A DNA stretch of 64,000 nt from Geminocystis sp. NIES-3709 (GTDB taxonomy: Bacteria > Cyanobacteriota > Cyanobacteriia > Cyanobacteriales > Cyanobacteriaceae): the NCBI RefSeq assembly GCF_001548115.1, contig NZ_AP014821.1, forward strand, positions 3,351,262 to 3,415,261. The letters are read 5' to 3'. This document shows, one piece after another, positions 26,384 to 38,100 of this stretch; the stretch's first letter is position 1; every line of letters starts with the position of its first letter. Made by a program: the position numbers and the translations under genes. The notes under the pieces were generated by a model. The model did not search any database, was not told where the DNA came from, and saw only the letters and a program-made list of their open reading frames with translations.

Positions 26384-28120
26384 ATGAATTCTTTCACCTC
26401 TACCAATCAAATATTACCCTCCCCCTATCACTTAGTTAAACAATTAGGAAGTGGCAGTTTTGGCAATGTTTACTTAGTTATTAACAAAACTAACAACACT
26501 CAATGTGTGGTTAAACAACTTCATCTTATCTCCAATCAACCTAGTTTTGTTAGCCATGCGCGCCGCTTATTTCGTCAAGAAGCAGAAATTCTGAGAAAAC
26601 TTACCTATCCGCAAATACCTCATCTTATTGACTATTTTGAAGAGGGAGACGAATTTTACCTTGTAGAAGAATATATCCAAGGTCATACTTTACGACAAGA
26701 ATTAGTTCCCAATCAATCTTGGACAGAAAAGCAAGTTGTGGAATTATTGCAAGATGGATTATCTATCTTAGCTCATATTCATGAACAAGGGATCATTCAC
26801 CGAGACGTTAAACCCGATAATTTTATTCGCCGTCAGTCAGACAATAAGTTGGTATTAATTGATTTTGGAGCAGTTAAAGAGTTTAAAATAGAACAAAGTC
26901 GCCTCATAGATCCAACTGTAGCTATGGGTACTCGTGGTTATATGCCAACCGAACAAGCTAGAGGAAAGCCTTATAAAAACAGTGATATATACGCATTAGG
27001 AGTTATTGGTATCCAAGCCTTAACGGGAAAAAATCCCCTTGAATTAGAAGAAAATGAAGAAGGAGAAATAATTTGGGAATGTCCCGGAATTCATCCCAAT
27101 CTTCGTGCTATTTTAGAAAAAATGACTCGTCATCATTATAAAAATCGTTATCAATGTGCTGAGGTGATTATTCAGGATTTACTAATATATCCACAAAAAG
27201 AAAATCTAAACCTTAATTACCAGGAAAATATCAATAATCCTGCTCTTAATTCAACAGAAGTTATTACTTCGGCTACGGCAATTCATTCCGTTACAGAGTC
27301 TTTTACCTCTTCTTCTATCTCAAATACCTCTAATTCTGCTGGTAAATGGTTAAAATCTCCATTTGGTGCAACTATTAGTCTCGTTTTAACTATTGCTTTG
27401 GTAACTACTGGGGGGATTTATTATTTTAACATACAAGAAAAAGCTCGTCAGGAAAAGGCACAAGAAGATTTAATTGCGTCATTGACACAAAAATATCAAA
27501 GTCAGTCTTATCAAGAATGTTTTGAAGAAATAGAGACTAAAAATAGGGAAAATGATCCTAGTATCACTCCTAAAGCCTTAGAATATATTGGACTATGTCG
27601 TTTATCTGAAGCAAAAAATCAAGGAAATTTGTTGAACTACGCTTCTGCTTTAGAAATTATTGCTAAAATTCCGAAAAATGATCCTAATTATAGTGAAAGT
27701 CAAATATTGATCGAAAACTGGAGTACAAAAGTTTATACCAAAGCAGAAAGTTTATATAAGGAAAAAGGAAAATTAGAAGAAGCCTTAACAGAAATTAATA
27801 ATTTACCTCAAGGAAATATAAGAGAAACAGCTTTAGTTAATGCGGAAAAATGGAAAGAAGAATATCAAATTAATAATCCAATACTTTTACAAGCAGAAAA
27901 AGATTTGGAATATAATAATTGTACCGATGCAATTCAAACAGTTAGCCAGATTTATGGTTCTAATTATTGGCTATTACAAGGAAAAAAAATTGTCGATCGA
28001 GCGCGAAAATGTTTAGAAAATTCGAATAAAAATACTAACAATAATTCTAGCACAGATCCCATCACACCACAAAATGGAGTGATACCTCTTTGCCCCGGTA
28101 TTTTGTGTCCTGACAATTAA
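26384..28120 (+). CDS. Membrane-anchored Ser/Thr protein kinase with extracytoplasmic tail
   Basis: A 578-residue bacterial PknB-like (Hanks-type) kinase. The kinase domain (about 15-270) has the glycine loop GSGSFG (22-27), K44 in VVKQL, catalytic HRDVKPDN with D141, and DFG with D160. A Ser/Thr-rich linker leads to one membrane helix (about 328-347). The outer part (350-578) is helical and TPR-like, then ends with a low-complexity segment and LCPGILCPDN. The same C-terminal CPxILC motif ends the preceding COP23 protein. Its stop is 3 bp from the convergent protease gene. The substrate is not evident. Confidence 0.9.
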   Translation: MNSFTSTNQILPSPYHLVKQLGSGSFGNVYLVINKTNNTQCVVKQLHLISNQPSFVSHARRLFRQEAEILRKLTYPQIPHLIDYFEEGDEFYLVEEYIQGHTLRQELVPNQSWTEKQVVELLQDGLSILAHIHEQGIIHRDVKPDNFIRRQSDNKLVLIDFGAVKEFKIEQSRLIDPTVAMGTRGYMPTEQARGKPYKNSDIYALGVIGIQALTGKNPLELEENEEGEIIWECPGIHPNLRAILEKMTRHHYKNRYQCAEVIIQDLLIYPQKENLNLNYQENINNPALNSTEVITSATAIHSVTESFTSSSISNTSNSAGKWLKSPFGATISLVLTIALVTTGGIYYFNIQEKARQEKAQEDLIASLTQKYQSQSYQECFEEIETKNRENDPSITPKALEYIGLCRLSEAKNQGNLLNYASALEIIAKIPKNDPNYSESQILIENWSTKVYTKAESLYKEKGKLEEALTEINNLPQGNIRETALVNAEKWKEEYQINNPILLQAEKDLEYNNCTDAIQTVSQIYGSNYWLLQGKKIVDRARKCLENSNKNTNNNSSTDPITPQNGVIPLCPGILCPDN

Positions 28121-28123
28121 CTT

Positions 28124-29008
28124 CTAATCGTCTTTGATTTTTTCATTATTTTTAATAAAGTTTTTGATAGATTCTATAGTAATTCCCCAGCTTAATTCAC
28201 TCATTTTTTCTGCTTGTTTTTCATCTATTTTAACCCCATCTTGATAAATATAAGGATTTCCAAAAATAGGATATTTGCCTAAACCATTTATTCCTATTAA
28301 TTCTCCTTTTTGGTTAATAATTGAACCGCCACTCATGCCATTATGAACTAAGTTAGTATATCCCAGTTGATAACCACCAATTAAGGGTTTATTTAAGATC
28401 ATAATTAAGTTACCTTTAGTATAATTTAATTCCTTGGATTGTTCTAAATTTTTTTGGAAAGAAAAGCCCGTAGAAAAAACTATTTGGTTTTCTTTTAAGG
28501 ATTGTTGGCTAACATTAATCATGGGATAATTTTCTTTAGAGGTAAATTTTAGTAACGCTAAATCATTTTCTTGATAGTTGTGATTATTTCTTTTTATTAC
28601 TTCAGCTAAATAGATTTTCCCTTTATAAGTAGCAATACTATAATTGATGTTTTCTTCCTTGACTACATGATTATTAGTAATCACAAAATAGTTATTATCT
28701 TTTTGATAAATTATTACTCCAGAGCCACCGATCGAGCTATTATTATCATCAAAAAATATTCTTACAGTAACTTTTTCTGCGATCAATTTGATTTCATTTT
28801 CCGTAATAGTAGGAGAATTATTAGAAGATGAATTACTACCTAGATTGATTTTAAATCCTGAACTTTGTATTTTTTTATCAATATCTTTAAGTAATAAAAT
28901 TCGACTAAAATGAAAAAATATAGCTATAGCTAAGAATAAAACAATCAAAAACCATGAGTATTTATTTAACTTAAATCTAAAAATAGTTAATAGTAAAATC
29001 ATAGTCAA
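28124..29008 (-). CDS. Membrane-anchored trypsin-like serine protease
   Basis: A 294-residue protein. An N-terminal membrane helix (about 18-38) is followed by a short linker and an S1-type domain with H114 in TNNHVV, D149 in ENDLALLKF and S226 in GMSGGSI. There is no PDZ domain, unlike the Deg protease at 5403-6626. It is convergent with the kinase and divergent from the giant exoprotein gene, 178 bp away. Processing of the secreted proteins encoded next to it is a reasonable but untested idea. Confidence 0.82.
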   Translation of the reverse strand: MTMILLLTIFRFKLNKYSWFLIVLFLAIAIFFHFSRILLLKDIDKKIQSSGFKINLGSNSSSNNSPTITENEIKLIAEKVTVRIFFDDNNSSIGGSGVIIYQKDNNYFVITNNHVVKEENINYSIATYKGKIYLAEVIKRNNHNYQENDLALLKFTSKENYPMINVSQQSLKENQIVFSTGFSFQKNLEQSKELNYTKGNLIMILNKPLIGGYQLGYTNLVHNGMSGGSIINQKGELIGINGLGKYPIFGNPYIYQDGVKIDEKQAEKMSELSWGITIESIKNFIKNNEKIKDD

Positions 29009-29186
29009 TTTTTATCCTAAAAAAAATTTTTCTACAACTTAATCATTTATTATTAATTTATCCTAACTTTTAAAAAAAAATATTAAGAAAAAATAACAAT
29101 AGTTTACACAATATTGACCGAAAAATTGATACTAAGTATATTATTGTAGATGTATTATTTATTTCTGTCGAACTGACCCTAAATAT

Positions 29187-32100
29187 ATGTTCAGAAAAGC
29201 GAGTTTGTTTGTTGCTATCCTGTCCTTTTTTACCCTTTTGGATTCTCGGTTAACCCAAGCCCAAGAAATTAGTATTGACGGTAATACGGCTACTATTGTA
29301 ACGAAAAATGGCGATCGAATCACCATAGACGGCAACACTCTATCCAGAGACGGAAAAAACCTTTTTCATAGCTTCAAAGAATTTGGTTTAACCCAACAAC
29401 AAATAGCGACTTTTCTGACAAATCCTAACATTCAAAACATTTTAACAAGGGTGACAGGAGGCAATCCTTCCTATATCAACGGCTTAATTCAAGTGGTGGG
29501 CGGTAATAGTAACCTTTTCTTGATGAATCCCGCAGGTATTGTTTTTGGTTCAGGGGCTAGTATAAATGTTCCTGCGGATTTTACAGCAACCACAGCAACG
29601 GGTATCGGCTTTAATAACGGCATTCTTAACGCCATCGGCAGTAACGACTATCAAAACTTAACAGGCAATCCCACTAACTTTGTTTTTAATACCAATCAAC
29701 CGGGTAGCATCATCAATGCTGGAGAGTTGAAAGTTGCCCAAGGAAGTAACATAAATCTCGTTGGTGGCAATGTGATTAATACAGGCACGATCGAGACTCC
29801 CAACGGAAATATCAACATACAAGCGGTGGCAGGGACATCTAGGGTAAAAATAACTCCCGAAGGCAGTTTGTTGAGCTTAGAGATAGAAATACCAACGGAT
29901 GAGAAAGGAAATTTACTAGGGTTCACCCCTCAAGATTTGCCTACCTTACTCACTGGAGCGAATAACACCGGGGTAGGCACTCCCAATGTCACAGTCAATA
30001 ACAATCAAGTGCAAGTAGCTAATACCAATATACCTAATGAAACAGGTGTTTCCATCGTCTCTGGTAAAATCAGCACCTCATCCGAAACATTAGCAGGGGA
30101 AATAACAGTATTAGGTAATAAAGTAGGAGTGATTGACGGCGAAATCGAGGCAAATGGGGAGAATGGAGGAGGGAAAGTGTTAATAGGCGGAGATAGGGAA
30201 GGAAAAGGCACAATTCCCAACGCAGAAGTTACTTATATCAGTCCAGACTCCAAAATTTCTGCTGATGCGATCGTTAATGGTGATGGTGGAGAAGTAATCG
30301 TTTTTGCAGAAAATCATAGTAGTATTCACGGGGAGTTAACCGCTAAAGGGGGGAATATATCGGGTGATGGTGGATTTATCGAAACCAGTGGGAAAACCTC
30401 TTTTAATATAACTAGCGTACCTGATGCCAGTGCCATCAATGGTCAAGCCGGGGAATGGTTAATTGATCCCTATAATATTGATATTGTAGATGGTGCGACT
30501 AATATTGGTTTTGATCCTCTCAATCCTTTTACTGCCTTTGCTGATAATGCCCAATTGGGAGTAGATGTAATTCGATCGGGCTTATTGTTATCAGATGTTA
30601 CTATATCCACAGGCACAACGGGAACTCAAGAGGGTAATATTACATGGGATTCCTTAGCTAACCTTGACTATGAAGGTATCGGTACAGGTAAAATTCTAAG
30701 TCTGCGTGCGGCTAGAAATATTCGTTATGAAGGCACAATCCAAGATTCTAATACCTCAACCCTAGATTCTCTCAAAGTTGTTTTTAACTCGAATGTCGAT
30801 GGAAATGGTGGGGCGATCGCCCTTTTGAGTGGTTCTTCTATTAGTACCAATGGAGGAGATATAATTCTCGGCGGTGGTGCCAATCCCTTAATAACCCCAG
30901 CAGTAGGCACATCAGATCTTATTTTTCCAGAAGTTCCCGATTCAACCTCGATCTTTAAAACAGGAGTGGATATAAGAGGTACATTGAGTGCAGGAGGAGG
31001 AAATATTAATATACTCGGACAAGGGTTATCATCTTCAACTGAAGCACTTAATGATGGTATTTCCATTAGTTCTAGCCAAATTACCACCATCGGCAATGGT
31101 AATATTATCATGGAAGGCACGGGTGGAAGTGGTAGCGGTGCAAGTACGGTAACAGGAGATAGTTTTGATCGTGGTATTAATATTTCAAATAGTAGTATTA
31201 CCACAGAAGGTGGCAGTATCAGCTTAAGAGGAGTGGGGGGTTTAGGAGATGGAAACTCTAATCATGGTATCAGTATTTTAGAGGGCAACATTTCCAGTAC
31301 CTTAGGCGGTTCAATCGGTTTAGAAGGAGTAGCGACAACAGGTTCAGGTATTGACATTGGTTCATTCCGTAACATTTTGATTTCCACTGCCAACAATGGT
31401 TCAATTAACCTATCGGGAACATCAGAAACCACTTATGGCATATACATTAGCGATCCCATACAAAACGATATTTTTGAAACGCGCTTATCTTCCAGTGGTT
31501 CTCTTAATATAGCAGGATTTACCAATTCGATCGATGCCTTTGGTGTTGCCTTACAAGGAAACAAAACAATTATTGAATCATCTCAAAACCTTACCATTAA
31601 TGCCCAAGGGGGAATAACTGACTTTCCTTTATTAGTGGATGACCAACCGCAAATTATTGTTTCTAATTCCACTACTCTTAACTCCTTCAATCTTGTCAGT
31701 GATAGTACAACCCCTGCAGTTATTTCCTTAACAGGGGAGAATGATTTTAATACTGTTACCGTTATCAATGGTCAAGATACTGCCTTAACAGACATCAATG
31801 ACATTATTGTAGGCATCATAAACAATACAGAAAGTCTTGATGTAAGAGCAGAAGGAAATATTACCACAACAGGGAGTATAACCTTAGATGGTGGTGATGT
31901 TGATTTAAGGGCTGGAGGTAATATAAATGTTAGCGATATATTTACAGAAGGAAATAATAAGGACTCAGGAGATATTACCCTCGATGCAGGAGGAATTATT
32001 AATTCTACGGGTAGTTTTAGTTTTTCTGCCGCTAATTTTACGACGGGAGATGGAGGTAATGTTACCTTAACTTCTGGTGGTGATCTCTTTCTTGATGCAG

Positions 32101-35100
32101 GTGTAAATACTTCTTCTACCACAGGAAATGGTGGTAATATTTCTCTTACTTCCACTTTAGGATCAGTTAATACTCAGGGTACAAACATCAATGGAAATCG
32201 TTTAGATGCTAGTGGAGACAATAATGGTGGGAATATTAGTATTACGGCCGCACAAAATATTGCAACTGATGATTTAAGAATTGACGGCAATTTGGGTTCA
32301 GGTGGTTCGATCGATCTTGATGCCGGTGGAGACGTTGATATTCGTCCAAGTAATCAAATTTTCTTTGGTTCCAATTCTGGTGCTTCTAGTGGTAATTTTA
32401 CCATTAACTCTTCTGGAATAGTCTCTTTATCAGGTACGATTACTAATAATGGTGCGAACTTTACGATCGGAAATAACACTACACCCGAACAAATAACTAA
32501 TAGTGATTTTGTTGGTTTTAACACTTTGGGAGGTGATTTAGATTTTCACGCTCACAGTATTAATTTTACCAGTGCAGAGATTAATTCCGATGGCGGTAAT
32601 ATAACTTTTAGTGCTGAGGGAAATATTACCACTCCCAATATTGATACCAGTGGAGTAACCGTACAAACTGGCGGAAATGTGACGATCGAAACTAATACTG
32701 GCAACATTGTAACAGGAGATATAAAGACTCAAGCTGTCAATTTAGGAGATAATAACGGAGAAGGCGGTAGTATTAGTTTAAATGCCCTAACGGGAAGTAT
32801 TGCCAGTGGAAACTTAGATGCTTTTGATCCTGGACTTGACTCTAATGCCAACATTACCTTAGATGCAGGAACAACGATCAATACAGAAAGTATCGCATTG
32901 GGTGCAAGTAATAACAACGGTAGTGGAACTCTGACAATCGAAACTCCCTCTGTCTTAACTATTAATGGAGCAATAAATAGCAATGGTGCAGATGTTTTTA
33001 TCGGTACTGAAACACCTAGCGAAGTTGTCATCAATGGAAGTGTAATCAGTAATGGTGGAGATTTGACTATCAATAGTTTAGGATTGGTAAGAATAAATGA
33101 TCCTCTTGATGGTACTCCTAGTATTTCTAGTGGTGATGGCAATATTGTTATCAATCATGGGGGAGGAGACTTAAATCCTCGTGTACCTTTTGTGGTAGGA
33201 GACTCTACTATCAACGGTACCACTGAAAACATCGTTACTGCCATAGAATCTATTAATACTACCCAAACTTTTTCTAATAGTTTTGCAACTCCTGATAGTA
33301 CGATCGAAATTAATACTACCAATGCACCCGTCGCCAATTCACCAATTATTGCTGCCACTTTAGATATAGATAACGATGCCACAGGCTCGATCGTATCTTC
33401 TAGCGATGGGTTATTAATAGATATTAAGGGGGGTACTCTTTCTAGTAACGGTAGTAACCTATTCCACAGCTTCACTCACTTTGATTTACTTTCTTCCGAA
33501 CAAACTGCGAATTTTATTACCGAAACATCAGGAATTAATAACATTTTAGCTCGTATTATTAGTGGTAATCCCTCGATTATTAATGGTACAGTTCAAGTCA
33601 GTGGTTTAAGTAATCCAAATCTTTACTTAATGAATCCGGCAGGTATTGTTTTTGGACAAAGTGCCACTATTAATGTACCTTCAGACTTTATCGTAACCAC
33701 TGCCACAGGTATCGGTTTTGGTGATAACTGGTTTAGTGCTAACGGAGATTATAGTGCCAATTTACTTAATACAGATCCTACTACTTTAGCCTTTACTGCC
33801 ACAGAATCAGGGGCAATTATTAACGCATCGAACCTCAATAATGATAACGGGGATGTGAGTTTATTAGCTGGTACTCAAATTAACACTGAGAATATCAGTA
33901 ATAGTGGTGACATAAAATTAACAGCAATTCAAGGGCAAAACATTCTCGACTTAGGTACCTTTGCCTTAACTCCTGCTTCGGAAAGTGCTACCTTACCCAA
34001 TACTTTTACCCCTTCAATTCCTACTTTAGATAATCTCGTTACCACAGCTTTAAGTGCAGGTACAGGAAATTTAGGAGTTAGTATTTTAGGTACTAATTCT
34101 CTGCAAGTTGATAGCACGGGAGTAACTGTAGGTTTAGGAGACGTATCAAGTCAAGCCATTAATGCAAGTAACACGAGTATCTTGGCAAATCGTAACGTTA
34201 CTTTAGGGACTTTTGGAGATAGTCTTGACAGTAACAGTAGTTCTCTTAATGTTAATGCTAATGGACAATTGCAATTATTAGGAACGATCGAACCTCAAGG
34301 CGGTGATATTGCTATTGCAGGAGTGAGTAACTTTATTTCTCCGAATAATATCAATACAGGAGGAGGTAACTTTAATCTTGATACTTCTAGCGATTTTACC
34401 CTTGACGTTGCCATGTTTACTGAGAGGGGTAACTTTACTCTCAATAGTTTAGGAAATGTGGACATCAATAGTGGTATCGATACGGATGGAGGTAATATAG
34501 CCGTAACAGGAAATTCGATTAGTAGTTCATCTGTTGTAATTGTACCTTTTGATACCAGCAGTTTAACAGGTACTGGTGGCAATATAACTCTTACCAGTAA
34601 TAGTGGGGATATAAATGTAGGTAATCTACTCTCTAATTCTTCCACAGCAAATGGTGGGAATGTTAATATTAATGCTTCTTTAGGGAATATTATTACTCAA
34701 AATATTAATAGTTCTGGTGACTTAAAAGGTGGTAATGTTACGATCGAAAGTCCACAAGGTTCAATTCAAACAAGTCTCATTGATTCTAATGCTCCTCAAG
34801 GTGAAGGTGGGAATATTAATTTAACCGCACAGACAAATATTGCCACTGAGGATTTATTAGGTGAGGGTGATTTTGGTTTAGGAGGAGGAGATGTTATCAT
34901 TACCAGTAATAATGGTTCTATTACCATAGACGCGATCGATACAAGTAGTAGCAATAGTGATGCGGGGGAAGTGCAGATTAATTCTTTCGGCAATATTCGA
35001 ACTCAAGTAATTGATACGACATCTTATTCTGGTAACGGTGAATCTAATCCTGTGGTGGGAGATGCAGGAAATATAAATATTGTAAGTGAACAAGGTTCAA

Positions 35101-38100
35101 TCTCTGTGGATGGAGATATTTTTGCTGGGTCTATAAATCCTAATCGTTTAGATATAAATAAGGGTAAAGGTGGTAATGTTTTTATTTCAACTCAAAATGG
35201 AGATATTACGACTCAAAATATTGTTACTGAATCTCGCTTTGATTTAGCCGGCGAAATTAACCTTAATACAAATATTGGTTCTATTAATACAGGCACTTTA
35301 ACGACAAGAGGATTTATTAATAATGATGTTAATATAAGTGCTTCTAATACGATCATTTCAGGTACTATCAATACCAATAATTTGAATTTGAATGCGACAG
35401 GAAATCTTGATTTAAGCACATTAAACATCATCAATGATTTAAGTATTAAGACAACTGGAAATGTAAATGGAACAAATGCCATTAATGTGGGAGGCAATAC
35501 ATTTTTAACGGGAAATGATATTACTCTCGATAATATCGGAAATGATTTTAATACTGTCAGTGTGGTTAATGGTCAAAATGTTACTTTATATGATACTAAT
35601 GATATTGACTTAGGCAACACTAACGTCACCGATAATTTAGAGATAGTCATAGGCAACGCTACTTTAGGAGGAGCAATTACCGATATTGGCACGATAATTG
35701 TCGGAGGAGTTACCACTTTAAATCCGAATAATGCGGATGTGATTCTCGATAGTATCGGAAATGATTTTAATATTGTTTCGGTGAATAATGCTAATAACGT
35801 TATCCTTACCGATATTAACGATTTAACTTTGTTCAACGTCGATACATTGGGAAATCCTCTTGATATTATGGTAGGTGATTTGAATCTTCAAGTAACAGGG
35901 ATTACTACCATTAATAGTAATATTCAAGCTGATAGTATTCTCACCGATAGTAGTGGCTCAACAATTATTAATGCAGATACGATCGCTACTAATTTAGATC
36001 AAACCTACAATGATTCGGTTATCTTAGCAAGAGACACAGAAATAAGGGGGGCAAATATTACTTTTAACAATTCCATAGATTCTCAAACAACCCCTCAAAG
36101 TTTGACAGTGACAGCAGATACTAACATCAATTATGGTGACGGTAGTGGGGACGATCGAATTGGTGCTAACATTGGCTTAAATAATTTTGAAAGTACCGCC
36201 TTAGATATATTTTTAAATATCGATCGAAATGGATTATCCACAGAACAAGCTAGTATTCGCACAATCGGTAATCAAACTTACAATATCATCACTACAGATG
36301 TGGGAGTACTTGCCGATACTCTTTATTTAGCAAAAGATACCGTCATTGATACCAATGATTTTACCCTAGACGGTAGTATTAGAGTTGATGATTCGATCGC
36401 CATAAATGGAGTTTCTTTGACGATTAATGCTCAGGGGAACGTTAGTGTTACTACCAACAATACAGGGTTGACTACAGCAACATCTATTGATACGGCTTTA
36501 GGAAATCAAGGAGGCAATATCACAATTACGGCTGGAGGAGATATAGATATTGATGGAGTCATAAACACGAGTGCATTAAGTCCCACTTCTTTCGTTCCCA
36601 ATGGTGGTAATGTTTCCATAAGTGGTAATGGTATTGTCGCATTAGGTTCGATCGGTACTTTAGGTACTGCCCAGTCTGGCACGATCGACATACAGGGTGA
36701 AAATATCGTTTTAGGTACAATAATTAGTAGCCTACCGAATTTTGGCATAGTGGGAAATGGCGGTACTATCAATATAGATGGGACAAATACTCTAGTCTTA
36801 GGAGAAATTCAAGGAGAATCTTTAACCGTATCAGGTAATTTATTGTTAAGTAACTTTACCGTCTTAAATATCCCTATTCCCCCAGACATTCCATTTTTTG
36901 CCACGTCCAATATTACAACTACCCAAGATCAAGTTTATAATGGTGCAGTTTTCAGCGATGATAACGTTACTTTTACTGGCAGAAATATTAGTTTGAATGA
37001 TGGTGTAGATTCTTTCGATTTAAACATTAATACCAGTGACATCGATAATATTCCTCCCTCAGAGATTCCTAATATTATTCTCGATAGCATTCAAAATCGT
37101 CAAAATGCAACTCCTAATGACGTTACTATAACCGCTAGTAATAACATTCAATTGGGAGATGGTATCGGAGACGATCGTTTTGGGAGTGTAGCAGGTTTAG
37201 CAAGTCTTTCCGCTACTGGACAAACGAATATTAACATTAACGGTACGGGAAATAGTATTAACACCACAGGGAATCAAATCTATAATAACTCAGTATTATT
37301 ACAAGCTGATACTATTTTTAATGGGGTAAATATTTCCTTCAATGGCACTGTAAATGGAAACAATGACTTAACAGTTAATACCAATAATAACGGTATAACA
37401 ACTTTTAACACCATAGTAGGAGACACAAATCCTTTAAGTCGCCTTACCACTAACGCCGATGGCTTAACAATTTTAAATGGTAGTGTAATCACTTCAGGAA
37501 TTCAAAATTATCTTGATAATGTAGAAATAGGTAATCCTATCACTCTAACAACAAACAATAGTAATATTATCTTCGGGGGTACGATTAACAGTGAGTCGGG
37601 AGAAAATAATGACTTCTCCATCATTGGTGGTACAGGAAATATAACCCTTAATCAAGCCCTTGGCACGAGTCAAAGTCTAGGAAATATTAGCTTCAATACG
37701 AGTGGATATACAACTTTAAATAATATCACCGCTAATGGTTTAATCACCAATCCCGAAGGAAAAACTATCTTAAATGGTGATGTTACGACAACGGGTGTTC
37801 AAAACTATCAAGATAATGTAAAAATAGGCAATCCTATTACTATAACTAGCACTGATAGTAATATTACTTTTGACGCTTCCGTAAATAGTCAAACGGGCGA
37901 AACGAATAACCTCACCCTTGATAGTGGTACGGGAAATATAACCTTCAACCAAGTTATTGGTAATACTCAGGCATTAAACAACATTATTGCTAATAGTAGT
38001 GGAGAAACTACTTTTAATAGAGTGAATGCCAATAGTTTAACAACCAATGCAGGAGGTACAACCCGATTAAATAGTAATGTCACAACTACGAATAGTCAAA

